From Deltaproteobacteria bacterium (GTDB taxonomy: Bacteria > Myxococcota_A > Polyangia > Haliangiales > Haliangiaceae), in the NCBI GenBank assembly GCA_013812655.1, contig JACCTC010000354.1, positions 1-32,712 on the forward strand: a stretch of DNA of 32,712 bases. The letters run 5' to 3'. Below are positions 1 through 10,874 of the stretch, piece by piece. The notes under the pieces were generated by a model that worked only from the letters and a program-made list of their open reading frames with translations, made no database searches and was not told where the DNA came from. The translations under genes were made by a program, and so were the position numbers. Numbering within the stretch: position 1 is the stretch's first letter; each line of letters begins with the position of its first letter.

Positions 1-304
1 CGACGAGCCACGACGGCGCGCTGCGTGCGGGTGTGGCATCGAGCGCGGCGAGCTGATCGCAGCGCGTGGCGTGATCGGCGAAGTACGTGTCGCGCGCGCG
101 CTGCGCGTCGCGGCCATATAGCGTGGCGACATCCGGATGCTCGACCGCATCCTCGAGCCGCGCATCACAGCCGTATGGCGTGACGTTCGAGAACACCGCG
201 ATGCGATCGGTGATCGCGTGATCGAGCGCGCGCGCCGATGATCCTCCGCTCTCGTCGAGTACCGCCACGGCGGTACCGAGCAGGGCGTCGAGGAGCTGTG
301 ACAT
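1..304 (-). CDS. Unknown protein, N-terminal part only
   Basis: An open frame on the minus strand begins at an ATG (304-302) and runs off the left edge with no stop, giving about 101 residues (start MSQLLDALLG). I do not recognise the family. The sequence is mostly soluble-looking, with no signal peptide or membrane segment in the visible part. It starts 58 nt after the stop of the zinc-ribbon kinase, on the same strand, so it may be the last gene of that transcript. Codon use resembles its neighbours (G or C in most third positions), which supports real coding. No clear Shine-Dalgarno sequence precedes the ATG, so the start is tentative. Confidence 0.55.
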   Translation of the reverse strand, partial: MSQLLDALLGTAVAVLDESGGSSARALDHAITDRIAVFSNVTPYGCDARLEDAVEHPDVATLYGRDAQRARDTYFADHATRCDQLAALDATPARSAPSWLV

Positions 305-362
305 GTGCCAGAGGTACGACTCCGGCGGGCGATCGGATCATCGCCGTGGTCGGTCGGTCAGC

Positions 363-1847
363 TCACGGCGCGACGGCGGCCAGCGTCAGGCCGAGTCCAG
401 CGCCGACGGCGAGCACCGAGAGTGCCCACACCGCGAACCGCACGACGCGGCGCGACCCCGGCGGCGTCACGACCGCGGGCTCCGCGGGCGCGAGCATCGA
501 GGGTGACGTGACCGGATCGAGCGGCGGCGCCAGCGGCGATGGCGGAGGGACCGGCTCGATCGTCGCGCGCATGCCCGGCGGGGTCGGCACCGCCCCGACG
601 CGGCTGCCCTCGACATCGAACCGGAACGGCGTCGGCTCGCGAAATCGCGCCCGATACGGATCGGTCTTCGGCGACTGCGGCCGAAACGCGTACGGCGCGC
701 GCAAGGGCTCGTGCGCGAGCTGGAGGTGCGCGGCCGCCGCGCGCGGAAGTGGCGACGGAACCGGCGAGGGAACCGCCACGGGCCGCGGCGTCGAGATCGG
801 CGGGATCGCGTCGATCCACGTGGCGTCCTCGGCGAGCTCGTCGACCTCGGTGAGCTCGTCGACCTCGGCGGACCACGAGCCGCGCGCGAGCGGTGCGAGC
901 TCGAGCACGTGGTCGATCGCGGCGATCAGCGCGCCGACGCTCGCAAACCGATTCGCGGGATCGCGCTGCAGACAGCGCAGCACGAGCTCGTCGACCTCGG
1001 GAGCGAGGCCGCTGCAGCCGAACCGTGATGATGGCGGCCGCACCGGCTGCGTCATCAGCGCGGTGATCAGGCTGGTCGGCCCGGTCGCGTCGGAGAACGG
1101 CCGCTCGCCGGTCAGCATCTCGTAGGCGACGAGGCCAAGCGCGTAGATGTCCGTGCGGCCATCGCAGGTGCCGCCGATCATCTGCTCGGGAGCCATGTAC
1201 TCGAGCGTGCCGATCGCCTGACCGACACGCGTCAACTCGGTGCCGTCGTCGATCGTGCTGCCCTGCATCAGCTTCGCGATGCCGAAGTCGAGCACCTTCA
1301 CGAAGTCGTCATCCTCGAGGTGGATGTTCGCGGGCTTGAGATCGCGGTGGACGATGCCGAGTGCGTGAGCCTCGCCGAGTGCTTGACACACTGCCTTCAC
1401 GATCGTGAGGACGCGCTGCCACGGCAGCGGCCCGCTCGCGAGAAATCGGTCGTGCAGGCTCTCGCCGCGCAGCAGCTCCATCGCGATGTACAGCGTGCCG
1501 TCCTTGGTCTCGCCGACCTCGTACGTCGTCACGGTGTGCGGATGGCGCAGGCTCTCGAGCATCGCGCCCTCTCGACGAAACCGCGCGGCGAGGCTCGGAT
1601 CGTTCGCGAGATCATCGTGCAGTACCTTGAGCGCGACCTCGTGACCGGTCGACAGCGCGGTCGCCCGGTAGATCGCACCGAACCCGCCCTCGGCGAGCTT
1701 CGCGTCGACGCGATAGCGCGTCCGCCCGGGGTCACCGAGCTGCGTGCCGACGAGCGTCACCCGCCGTACGCGCGCGCGCCTGCCGCACGCACCACAGAAC
1801 GTGGCATCGAGCTCGAGGTCCGCGCTGCAGCAAGGGCACGTGGTCAT
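363..1847 (-). CDS. Ser/Thr protein kinase with N-terminal zinc ribbon and C-terminal membrane anchor
   Basis: Hanks-type kinase of 494 residues. An N-terminal CPCC...CGAC zinc ribbon (Cys 4, 7, 18, 21) precedes the kinase domain (about 45-310). Visible kinase motifs are the glycine loop GGFGAIYRA (54-62), the VALK lysine (74), HRDLKPAN (Asp169), DFG (187-189) and GTxEYMAPEQ. A long Pro-rich linker follows, then one C-terminal membrane helix (about 20 hydrophobic residues), so the kinase probably sits on the cytoplasmic face with almost no outside domain. I chose the ATG at 1847 because GAGG lies 7-8 nt upstream and the zinc ribbon begins right after it; the frame stays open further upstream with Arg-rich, non-protein-like sequence. 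The catalytic residues are all present, so it should be active. Substrate unknown. Confidence 0.92.
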   Translation of the reverse strand: MTTCPCCSADLELDATFCGACGRRARVRRVTLVGTQLGDPGRTRYRVDAKLAEGGFGAIYRATALSTGHEVALKVLHDDLANDPSLAARFRREGAMLESLRHPHTVTTYEVGETKDGTLYIAMELLRGESLHDRFLASGPLPWQRVLTIVKAVCQALGEAHALGIVHRDLKPANIHLEDDDFVKVLDFGIAKLMQGSTIDDGTELTRVGQAIGTLEYMAPEQMIGGTCDGRTDIYALGLVAYEMLTGERPFSDATGPTSLITALMTQPVRPPSSRFGCSGLAPEVDELVLRCLQRDPANRFASVGALIAAIDHVLELAPLARGSWSAEVDELTEVDELAEDATWIDAIPPISTPRPVAVPSPVPSPLPRAAAAHLQLAHEPLRAPYAFRPQSPKTDPYRARFREPTPFRFDVEGSRVGAVPTPPGMRATIEPVPPPSPLAPPLDPVTSPSMLAPAEPAVVTPPGSRRVVRFAVWALSVLAVGAGLGLTLAAVAP

Positions 1848-2193
1848 CGCCGTACCTCGTTTGAACCTTCGCATCGCGCCAGGTATTCGCGGTTCCGTGA
1901 CGGCGATGGCTGAAGATGTCGGCATGATTCGATCGTCCTGTCGTGAGGACCGATGCCGTGCCGGAGCGGCACGGTGCGACGGGCTGCGGCGTCTTCGATG
2001 ACGCTGCGAGCTCCGCGGGCGCGGCATGTACGAGACCGTCCGCGTGTCGGATCGTAGCCGCCGGTCAACCCACCGCAGGCCCTCATCTTTGTCGTCGTCT
2101 CCTACGGCTTTACAGGCCGATGGAGCTTCAAACGCACGGCGGTGCCCCCCGATCTGCGGGTGGTTCCAGCAGCCCTACAAGCCCGTGCAAGCC
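1848..2193. other. 346-nt gene-free stretch with a strong hairpin
   Basis: No convincing gene lies between the end of the Ni/Co transporter and the start of the zinc-ribbon kinase. It holds a perfect 8-bp stem with a 3-nt loop, CCGTGCCG-GAG-CGGCACGG (1956-1974), extendable by two G-U pairs. No T-run follows it on either strand, so it is not a clear intrinsic terminator. Near 2172-2210, just past the transporter stop, are short direct repeats of GGGCTGCTG and GGGCTTG (minus-strand reading). The stretch is long enough for a separate promoter and leader for the kinase. Confidence 0.5.
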
Positions 2194-2868
2194 CTACAGC
2201 AGCCCGTACAGCGGCACGCTCCACGCGACGCCGAGCACGATCGAGCACACACCTGCACCCAGCATCAGCATGCGCTGCGCACGTCCGGGCACGGCATGCA
2301 GTGACGCGCTCGCGATCGCCGAGGCCGCGGCCATCCCACCAATCGAGCCGATGCCGAAGCAGCTGATGTAGGCGAGCCGCTCGCCCGACGAGGCGAGCTG
2401 CGCGAACACGACCGCGGTCAGCGCACCGCTCCCAGCCAGGCCGTGCACGAGCCCGACCGCGAGCGGACGCCACGCGAGCGTCTTCTTGCCGACGTGAACG
2501 TGCGCGAGCGGGCCAGCGTGAACGTGCCGCCGCGCGCCGTGACCGTGATCGCGGATCGGTCCGTGACGGCCCTCACCCCATGCGCGCGCGATCCCGCGAA
2601 CACCGAGCACGACGAGGACGCCCGCGACCGCGAGCTCGAACGCCGCGGCGAGCCGAACCGGCAGCGCCTCGCCTGCGATCAGCAACACGATGCCGACGAG
2701 GACGAGCGCGAGCGTGTGACCGACGCCCCAGATCGCACCGACCATCGCGCCGCGTCGTGCATCGCGGCTGTCGCCGACGAGCGTCGCCATCGCGGTCAGG
2801 TGATCGGGCTCGAATGCGTGACGCAGGCCCACGAGCAATCCGAGCAGCACGCCAGCGATCGACGACAT
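2194..2868 (-). CDS. Nickel/cobalt transporter-like membrane protein (NiCoT/RcnA/UreH type)
   Basis: 224-residue polytopic membrane protein. The first helix carries the HAFEPDH signature (17-23), matching the HX4DH metal-binding motif of NiCoT, RcnA and UreH transporters. A second conserved motif, HGLAGSG, lies at 142-148. Between them is a His-rich cytoplasmic or periplasmic loop (about 102-126, DHGHGARRHVHAG...AHVHVG), as in RcnA-type exporters. About six hydrophobic segments are visible. The ATG at 2868 starts directly at the first helix and is 22 nt behind the stop of the upstream kinase, so the two are probably co-transcribed. Direction of transport (uptake or efflux) cannot be decided; the His-rich loop leans toward efflux or metal sensing. 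No nickel enzyme is visible nearby. Confidence 0.8.
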   Translation of the reverse strand: MSSIAGVLLGLLVGLRHAFEPDHLTAMATLVGDSRDARRGAMVGAIWGVGHTLALVLVGIVLLIAGEALPVRLAAAFELAVAGVLVVLGVRGIARAWGEGRHGPIRDHGHGARRHVHAGPLAHVHVGKKTLAWRPLAVGLVHGLAGSGALTAVVFAQLASSGERLAYISCFGIGSIGGMAAASAIASASLHAVPGRAQRMLMLGAGVCSIVLGVAWSVPLYGLL

Positions 2869-2890
2869 CGCCGGGCACGCTATCACGCGG

Positions 2891-4471
<1,581 letters not shown>

Positions 4472-4548
4472 GACGTGCCGACGCTTGCCCGGCAATTCTA
4501 CCAGGGCGACTGCACGAGACGATCTTTTCCACGGGAGCGGCCGCCCGA

Positions 4549-5349
<801 letters not shown>

Positions 5350-5437
5350 GCGCGCTTGATACCAGACACGCGGGACCGGATGTTCCCCGGCGTGTCGCGA
5401 GGCGTGATCGACACGGCGCCGGATGGCAAACCGGACG

Positions 5438-7627
5438 CTACTTCAGCAGCGCCATGAGGAACGCGAGCTGATCGGTCACGCGCTCGACCTGCTGCCGCAC
5501 CATGTCCGCACCGCCATGGCCCGCGTTGCGCTCGATCCGCAGCAGCACCGGAGCATCGCTCGTGGTGTGCGCCTGGATCGCCGCGGCGAACTTGCGGGCA
5601 TGCGCGGGATCGACGCGATCGTCGTGATCTGCGGTGTCCATCAGCAGCGCGGGGTACTTCGTCGGTCCGGAATCGACGGCGCGGCGATACGGCGAGTACG
5701 CGTGGAGCGCCTTGAACTGCGCGGGATCGTCGGCGGAGCCATACTCCGGCACCCACGTCTTGCCCGAGCCCGAGAGGTGGAACCGCAGCATGTCGAGCAG
5801 CGGGACCGCGCAGATCACCGCGCGGAACAGGTCCGGGCGCTGCGTCATCGCCGCACCGACGAGGAGCCCGCCGTTCGAGCCACCGGAGATCGCGAGGTGC
5901 GCGCTCGACGTCCAGCCCTCCTTCACGAGGTACTCGGCGGACGCGATGAAGTCATCGAACACGTTCTGCTTGTTCAGCAGCATGCCGGCGCGATGCCAGT
6001 CCTCACCGTACTCGCCGCCACCGCGCAGGTTCGGGATCGCGTAGACGCCGCCCTGCTCGAGCCACACCGCACGCGACGACGCGAACGCCGGCGTCATGTT
6101 CACGTTGAAGCCGCCGTAGCCGTAGAGGATCGTCGGGTTCTTGCCGTCCCGCTTCGCGGTCTTCGGGCGGATGATGAACATCGAGATCTTGGTGCCGTCC
6201 TTCGACGGAAAGAACACCTGCTCGGTCACCAGCGCGGAGGTATCGACGGGCAGCTTGATGCGCGCCCACTCGGTCACCGTGCCGGTCTTGATCGAGGTCT
6301 TGTAGATCACCTGCGGCTCGGTGAACGACGTGTACGAGAAGTAGCCGGTGTCCTCGTCGGGGTTCCCGCTGATCCCGCCGGAGGTTCCGAGTGGCGGCAG
6401 CTCGACCTTGCGCACGAGCTTGCCGTCGAGATCGTGAACCTCGACCTCGGTGGCGGCGTTGCGCAGGTACGTCAGGATCAGCCGCTCGCCGACGATGTTC
6501 GTGCTCTCGAGCGTCGCGTCGCTCTGCGGCACGATCTCCTGCCACGCGGCGCGCTGTGGCTTCCTGGGGTCGACCTTGTACACGCGATAGCGCGGCGCGC
6601 CGTCGTTGGTCGTGATGTAGAACCGATCGCGCCACACCGTGACGTCGAAGTTCGCGTCGACCTTCTCGACGAGCGGCGTCCAGGCCGCCGCCTTCTTGTC
6701 GTTCCTCCGGCGCATGTCCTTGACGTAGATGTCCGACGAGTTCCAGCCGTGCTGGATCGTCGCGAGCAACCAGTGGCCATCGCGCGAGATGCCACCGCCC
6801 AGAAACGTCTGCGGATTCCCGGTCGCTTCGTGAACGATCGGATCCCGTGCCGGATCGGTGCCGAGCACGTGGTAGCGCAGCTCGGCGTAACCCGGACGCT
6901 CCGCGATCGTCACCTTGCCCCCGACAGGCGGTACCCACGTGTAATAGAAGCTCTTGCTGTCCGGCGTCCACGACGCACCGGAGTACTTCGTGCCCTCGAT
7001 CTGATCGGCGAGATCCTTGCCCGTCGCGACGTCGCGCACGTGCGTCACGGTCTCGTCGGAGTTGTTCAGCTTCTTCGCGTATGCGACGTACTTGCCGTCG
7101 TGGCTCGGCCACCAGCCGCCAAGCCCGACGCTGCCATCGCTGCTCCACGTGTTCGGATCGAACAGCACCTGCTCGGCGCCGGTCTCGCCCTGCTTCCAGT
7201 AGACGATCGTCTTCTCCTTGTCCGCGTGCTTGCGCGTGTAGAAGAACCGCCCCTTGCGATGGGCAGGCGCGCTGATCGCGTCGTAGTAGAAGAGCTTCTT
7301 CAGCCGCTCCGCGAGCTCGGCGCGACCCGGCAGCTTCGCGAGCTCCGCGCGCGCGTACTGGTCCTGGGCCTCCATCCACGCCTGCACCTCGTCGCTCTTC
7401 TCGTCCTCGAGCCAGCGATAGGGATCGGCGACCTTGATGGCGTGCACGGTGTCGACGATCGCGTCGGTGCGAGTCGCCGGCCACGGCCGCGCCGGCGGGG
7501 ACTTCTCGGGGGCGTGCGTCACATCAGCCTTCGCGGGGGGGAGAGGAGGGTCGACGGGCAGCAACGGTCTCGTCGTCGAGCCTCCGCTGCACGCGGCAAG
7601 GGTCGCTACCAGCAGCAACACGCGCAT
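5438..7627 (-). CDS. Prolyl oligopeptidase (S9A family), predicted lipoprotein
   Basis: 729 residues. Serine peptidase that cleaves short peptides after proline. A lipobox LAAC (Cys13) ends a very short signal sequence, so this copy is predicted to be exported and lipid-anchored rather than cytoplasmic. An N-terminal helical segment with DPYRWLED (68-75) leads into the beta-propeller (about 125-480), then the alpha/beta hydrolase domain. The catalytic triad is visible: Ser584 in GGSNGG, Asp669 in ADHDDRV, His704 in NAGHGG. Other family motifs are YGYGGFN (502-508) and [12 protein letters not shown] (534-545). Length fits the family (about 700-730). It stands alone on the minus strand, 178 nt from the divergent CorA-like gene. 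Confidence 0.95.
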   Translation of the reverse strand: MRVLLLVATLAACSGGSTTRPLLPVDPPLPPAKADVTHAPEKSPPARPWPATRTDAIVDTVHAIKVADPYRWLEDEKSDEVQAWMEAQDQYARAELAKLPGRAELAERLKKLFYYDAISAPAHRKGRFFYTRKHADKEKTIVYWKQGETGAEQVLFDPNTWSSDGSVGLGGWWPSHDGKYVAYAKKLNNSDETVTHVRDVATGKDLADQIEGTKYSGASWTPDSKSFYYTWVPPVGGKVTIAERPGYAELRYHVLGTDPARDPIVHEATGNPQTFLGGGISRDGHWLLATIQHGWNSSDIYVKDMRRRNDKKAAAWTPLVEKVDANFDVTVWRDRFYITTNDGAPRYRVYKVDPRKPQRAAWQEIVPQSDATLESTNIVGERLILTYLRNAATEVEVHDLDGKLVRKVELPPLGTSGGISGNPDEDTGYFSYTSFTEPQVIYKTSIKTGTVTEWARIKLPVDTSALVTEQVFFPSKDGTKISMFIIRPKTAKRDGKNPTILYGYGGFNVNMTPAFASSRAVWLEQGGVYAIPNLRGGGEYGEDWHRAGMLLNKQNVFDDFIASAEYLVKEGWTSSAHLAISGGSNGGLLVGAAMTQRPDLFRAVICAVPLLDMLRFHLSGSGKTWVPEYGSADDPAQFKALHAYSPYRRAVDSGPTKYPALLMDTADHDDRVDPAHARKFAAAIQAHTTSDAPVLLRIERNAGHGGADMVRQQVERVTDQLAFLMALLK

Positions 7628-7805
7628 GCGCGTGTACTACCACGCAGTGTCGGAGGCGCGAAGCGAGCCGGCGAAGGGGTCAAATGGAGCGCGCCGAATA
7701 AGGCGAAGATCGGGGCATGCCCGCGTTGTGACAGCCCGGAAACGGCCCCGTCACGTTGTGGCGTCCGCGGTCGCGCGGCGCTCGGGGGATGCGTAGGTTG
7801 GGGGC

Positions 7806-8552
7806 ATGGCCAATCCGATCCCGCACAACTGGGATGTCCCGAAGGTCTTTCGCGATCGGTTCGGCGCGCGCGCCGGTCGCCAGCGCGTCATGGCCGTCGA
7901 CGGTCACGTGCTGATCGTCCTCCACGACGTGCCTGATCCGAACGTGCCCGATCACCGCGAGGCGCGGCTCCACTGGCGCAAGCCCGATGGCACGTGGAGG
8001 TCGAGTGGCTCCGGGGCCACCACGATCGCGGCGCTGCGCGCCCACGTCGAGGACTATGTCGTCGCGATCGACGCCCTCGAGGAGAAGACCAAGAAGGCGG
8101 CGCGCGCGAAGGACTGGTTCGAGATCATGCACGGCGCGGCGCCGTTGCTCCGTGCAGTGCGCGGCCAGAGCGCGACACTCCAGGAAGCTCGCGACCTCGT
8201 GAAGCAGGACCGCGAGCTGATCGCAATCCGCGACACCGCGCAGGAGAACGAGCGCGCGATCGAGCTGATCCACGGCCATGCTCGCGCAGGCCTCGACTAC
8301 TCGATCGCAGCCAGCTCCGAGGAGAGCGCACGCAGCTCGCACCACGTCGTCGAGTCGCAGCACCGGCTCAACCTGATCGCCGCGACGTTCCTGCCGATCT
8401 CCGCGCTCGGTGCGCTGCTCGGCATGAACCTCCACCACGGCCTCGAGGACTGGAACGCGCCGTGGGCGTTCTGGGCCGTCGCCGGTGGCGCGTTCCTGCT
8501 CGGCTTCGTGATTCGCGCGACGCTGCCGAAGGCGAAGCCCGAAGCGGCGTGA
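7806..8552 (+). CDS. CorA-like membrane protein with GMN motif and reduced N-terminal domain
   Basis: 248 residues. The C-terminus has two membrane helices (about 188-206 and 218-238) joined by GMN (206-208), the ion-selectivity motif of CorA Mg/Co/Ni channels. Before it lies a long charged helical region (about 75-185, EEKTKKAARAKDWFE..., KQDRELIAIRDTAQENERAI) like the CorA stalk helix. The N-terminal 70 residues are short and lack the HPLxxED signature of full CorA (usual length 310-370), so it is a reduced relative. Probably inner membrane, oligomeric. A G-rich tract (AGGTTGGGGG) just before the ATG can serve as ribosome binding site. Transport of Mg is an inference from the motif alone. 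Confidence 0.75.
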   Translation: MANPIPHNWDVPKVFRDRFGARAGRQRVMAVDGHVLIVLHDVPDPNVPDHREARLHWRKPDGTWRSSGSGATTIAALRAHVEDYVVAIDALEEKTKKAARAKDWFEIMHGAAPLLRAVRGQSATLQEARDLVKQDRELIAIRDTAQENERAIELIHGHARAGLDYSIAASSEESARSSHHVVESQHRLNLIAATFLPISALGALLGMNLHHGLEDWNAPWAFWAVAGGAFLLGFVIRATLPKAKPEAA

Positions 8553-8918
8553 TGGGCGCACCAACCAACGCCAAGACAATGTCCTCTGGACAATGCGAGT
8601 TGTGGCCTGGTCCGGGCCGGAGGGTTGGAACGCCATGACGCCAAGACGCCAAGGTTTTTTTCGAGATTCGACTGCACGTGCTCACCCAGGTTCCCGGTTG
8701 CACATGCACACAGCACACGGTTGCTGTCGCCCGCCGGACAGGCTCGACACAATCCGGGAACCGTCCCGCGCCGCGAGCGATAAAACCCAACCTTGGCGTC
8801 ATGGCGTCTTGGCGTTCCATCCTTTCTGGAACACGTGCCGCTCGAGTTGATCGACGTAGCGACGCCAGCCGAAACCAACCTTGGCGGTGACGGGCTTCGG
8901 TTTCCGCCGAGTGGAGGC
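8553..8918. other. 366-nt gene-free stretch between convergent genes
   Basis: This gap lies between the 3' ends of the CorA-like gene (+) and the small anchored protein (-). It is almost filled by the 194-bp nested palindrome at 8626-8819. A further partial copy of the arm's inner end, AAACCAACCTTGGCGG, sits at 8872-8887. The open frames across it on both strands have no protein-like character and follow the repeat, so I call no gene here. Confidence 0.7.
8626..8819. repeat. 194-bp nested inverted repeat (MITE-like or structured-RNA element)
   Basis: The arms 8626-8656 and 8789-8819 are 31 nt each and match as inverted repeats at 29 of 31 positions. Each arm is built from three CGCCAAG/CGCCATG-type units, and the two mismatches are an exchange of the ATG and AAG units between the arms. 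Inside lie a second perfect inverted repeat, GGTTCCCGG (8689-8697) with CCGGGAACC (8754-8762), and an apical 6-bp stem ACAGCA/TGCTGT (8710-8727). All three are centred within about 7 nt of position 8722, so the whole element can fold as one long interrupted hairpin. It sits between two converging 3' ends, a usual place for REP/MITE-type elements. No transposase is nearby. Confidence 0.85.
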
Positions 8919-9374
8919 TCAGTGCACGCTGCCGTACTGCGGCAGGTCGACACGCCATCGCCCATCGATCTTCACCAGCTGCATGCGCGCGCGACCCGAC
9001 GGCGACACGACCTCGACGACCGCGCGATCGTTGCGCTCCTCGAGGACGGTGATGTCAGTCGGTGCCGCGACGCCGTCCGAGCTACCGATCGAGACCAGAT
9101 CCTTCGCGGTGTAGCGGATCGCGGCGCCCACGAGATCGGTCGCGCGTCGCGCCTCGACCTCGAGCCGTTGCTGGGTCGCGGGCGTGAGCATCTCGAACAC
9201 GGTGTCGCGATCGCCGGTCTTCGCCGCCTGCAGCACACCGCGCACCGCCGCTTCCGGACCAGGTTGCGAGACCCGACAGCTGCGACCCGCGACGGCAGCC
9301 GCGAGTGCCATCGCGGCGAGCGCACTCGCAACCGCCGCGATCGTCGACCGCCGTGAGGTCAGCGCAAGTGCCAT
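8919..9374 (-). CDS. Small membrane-anchored protein with NTF2/DUF4878-like domain
   Basis: About 151 residues. An N-terminal hydrophobic helix (about 10-30, rich in Ala) anchors the protein or acts as a signal peptide. The rest resembles small cystatin/NTF2-like domains such as DUF4878: a helical start (GPEAAVRGVLQAAKTGDRDTVFEMLTP), then alternating strands ending in LVKIDGRWRVDLP, the typical closing phrase of these domains. The ATG at 9374 was chosen because the hydrophobic helix follows it directly; the frame is open further upstream into a likely promoter. No catalytic residues can be named. It diverges from the WXXGXW lipoprotein. Confidence 0.65.
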   Translation of the reverse strand: MALALTSRRSTIAAVASALAAMALAAAVAGRSCRVSQPGPEAAVRGVLQAAKTGDRDTVFEMLTPATQQRLEVEARRATDLVGAAIRYTAKDLVSIGSSDGVAAPTDITVLEERNDRAVVEVVSPSGRARMQLVKIDGRWRVDLPQYGSVH

Positions 9375-9469
9375 CGCCGACCCACGGTCCTGGTCTTGCA
9401 GCCTGTCCCGATACAGAACGCCGGTGACTGGCTCTGCTGCTCGACCGTTTTCATCGGCTTTCTGTGTAC

Positions 9470-9498
9470 TTGTGACGTTCGAAACCGTCAACTAGACT
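9470..9498 (+). promoter_or_regulatory. Candidate sigma70-type promoter for the WXXGXW lipoprotein
   Basis: TTGTGA (9470-9475) and TAGACT (9493-9498) are separated by 17 nt, each matching the sigma70 consensus at 4 of 6 positions. A start near 9505 would give a leader of about 60 nt with AGGAGG before the ATG at 9565. The match is moderate and high-GC genomes contain such matches by chance. Confidence 0.35.
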
Positions 9499-9564
9499 GT
9501 GAATCACCTGGGTGGCTACACAGTCGAAGACTTGTCGATCACCCTTCGATATCAGGAGGAAGTC

Positions 9565-10791
9565 ATGCGGATGCAACACCTTGCGAAGTTTCTCGGCGTC
9601 GTAGGCCTCTGCCTTGCCACGCAAGCGTGTGTCGTCCGCGAGACGCAGCCTGTGAACAGCGGTTACGGGTACGGATACAACCAGGGCTACGCCTCTGCGG
9701 GTGTCTCCGTCGGCCAACCCTCTCCCTACTACGTCTCCAGCATGCCGCCGGAGCCGCTCTACGAGCAGATGAGCGTGTCGCCCGGTTACGGCAACGTCTG
9801 GATCGACGGCTACTGGCACTGGAACGGCTACGAGTGGGTGTGGGTCGGCGGTCGCTGGGAGCGCGAGCAGTCGGGCTACGTCTACGTCCAGCCGTACTAC
9901 GACTACTCGAACAACTCGTACGTCTATACGCCCGGCTACTGGGTCCCGCGCGATCGCGCGCCGCGTGGCTGGCAGGTTCGCGATCATCGCGATGGTCGAC
10001 CGACCGTTGTCGTGCCGCCGTCGGGTGGCGGTGGCTATCGCCCGCCCGTTCGCCCCGGCGATCGTGGTGGCGTCGCCCAGCCGCCGCCGCGTGGTGATGG
10101 TGGCGGTTACCTCCCACCGCCGCGTGGTGGCGACGCGCGTCCGCCCGTCGGTGGTGGCGGCTATGTCCCGCCGCCGCGTGATGGCGGTGGCTATGTCCCG
10201 CCGCCGCGTGGCGATCATCGTCCGCCCGTCGGTGGTGGTGGCGTCTATCAGCCGCCCCGCGATCAGCCGCAGCCGCCGCCCGTCGTCGGTCCGCGTCATC
10301 CCGGTGGTGGCTCGCACACGCCTCCCACGGGTGGTGGCTACCAGCCGCCCCGCGATCAGCCGCAGCCGCCGCCCGTCGTCGGTCCGCGTCATCCCGGCGG
10401 TGGCTCGCACACGCCTCCCACGGGTGGTGGTTACCAGCCTCCGCGCGATCAGCCGCAGCCGCCGCGCACTCAGCCAGACCTCCATCGTGGTCCCAATGAC
10501 GTGCGCGATCGTCCGGCATCCCCGCAGCGGCCGCCGTCGCCGCCTCCGGTCTATGGCAACGATCGTCCCTCGGGACCGCCGTCGCGAGGACCGATCAGCA
10601 CGCCGCAGCCGAACCGTCCGTCGGCGCCGCCGCCGGCCGCATCGCCGCCACCCGCACGGACCGCCCCGCCGCCACCCGCACAGACCGCACCGCCGCCAGC
10701 TCGTACAGCTCCTCCGCCGGCGTCGAACCAGCCGCCGCCGCGCGCCGGGAGTGACGACACGCGCGCACCGGGTCGTCTGCGCGGCCGGTAA
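9565..10791 (+). CDS. WXXGXW-repeat exported protein with long Pro/Gly-rich tail
   Basis: 408 residues. The ATG at 9565 is fixed by AGGAGG 5 nt upstream; the frame is open before it. A signal peptide ends at Ala-Cys (Cys22), probably lipidated although the lipobox (TQAC) is weak. A Tyr-rich segment follows, then WXXGXW-type repeats (WIDGYWHW, WVWVGGRWE, YTPGYWVPRD; about 75-135), found in small exported proteins of proteobacteria. The last two-thirds is low-complexity Pro/Gly/Arg sequence (GGGYVPPPRDGGG, PPARTAPPPP), with two full copies and a partial third of a 31-residue repeat. A surface-exposed or wall-penetrating tail is plausible. A hairpin follows the gene. Confidence 0.85.
   Translation: MRMQHLAKFLGVVGLCLATQACVVRETQPVNSGYGYGYNQGYASAGVSVGQPSPYYVSSMPPEPLYEQMSVSPGYGNVWIDGYWHWNGYEWVWVGGRWEREQSGYVYVQPYYDYSNNSYVYTPGYWVPRDRAPRGWQVRDHRDGRPTVVVPPSGGGGYRPPVRPGDRGGVAQPPPRGDGGGYLPPPRGGDARPPVGGGGYVPPPRDGGGYVPPPRGDHRPPVGGGGVYQPPRDQPQPPPVVGPRHPGGGSHTPPTGGGYQPPRDQPQPPPVVGPRHPGGGSHTPPTGGGYQPPRDQPQPPRTQPDLHRGPNDVRDRPASPQRPPSPPPVYGNDRPSGPPSRGPISTPQPNRPSAPPPAASPPPARTAPPPPAQTAPPPARTAPPPASNQPPPRAGSDDTRAPGRLRGR
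10249..10467 (+). repeat. In-frame 93-bp tandem repeat (2 full copies plus a partial third)
   Basis: Copies at 10249-10341 and 10342-10434 differ at only a few bases and each encodes the same 31 residues (starting QPPRDQPQPP, ending THTPPTGGGY-like as SHTPPTGGGY). A third copy starts at 10435 and loses similarity after about 33 nt. The unit is a multiple of three, so copy-number change would lengthen or shorten the tail without breaking the frame. Confidence 0.92.
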
Positions 10792-10814
10792 TTTTCACAC
10801 CACAGCCGTGAACG

Positions 10815-10849
10815 ACGGGCGTCGATCCATGTACCTGGTCGACGCCCGT
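10815..10849. terminator. Hairpin between convergent genes, possible bidirectional terminator
   Basis: A perfect 11-bp stem, ACGGGCGTCGA (10815-10825) with TCGACGCCCGT (10839-10849), and a 13-nt loop lies between the stops of the WXXGXW gene (+) and pilT-like gene (-). The downstream tract is only weakly T-rich (TTGGCGTTT), so termination is inferred mainly from stem strength and position. Confidence 0.55.
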
Positions 10850-10874
10850 TTGGCGTTTCGAGGACGTTCCGGCC

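Noticed and set aside
7725-7760. GTGAC...GTCAC inverted repeat and GTTGTG direct repeats between divergent genes
   Set aside because: Only 5-6 bp each and the spacing is not typical of an operator; likely chance in GC-rich sequence.
5423-7936. Very long plus-strand open frame opposite the prolyl oligopeptidase
   Set aside because: Its product is Arg/His/Val-rich with no domain, and the minus strand holds a complete S9 peptidase with all catalytic residues. It is an antisense effect of GC-rich codons.
8593-8965. Short frames across the 194-bp palindrome (with phrases like ASWRLGV)
   Set aside because: They translate the repeat units on either strand and lack start signals or protein-like composition.
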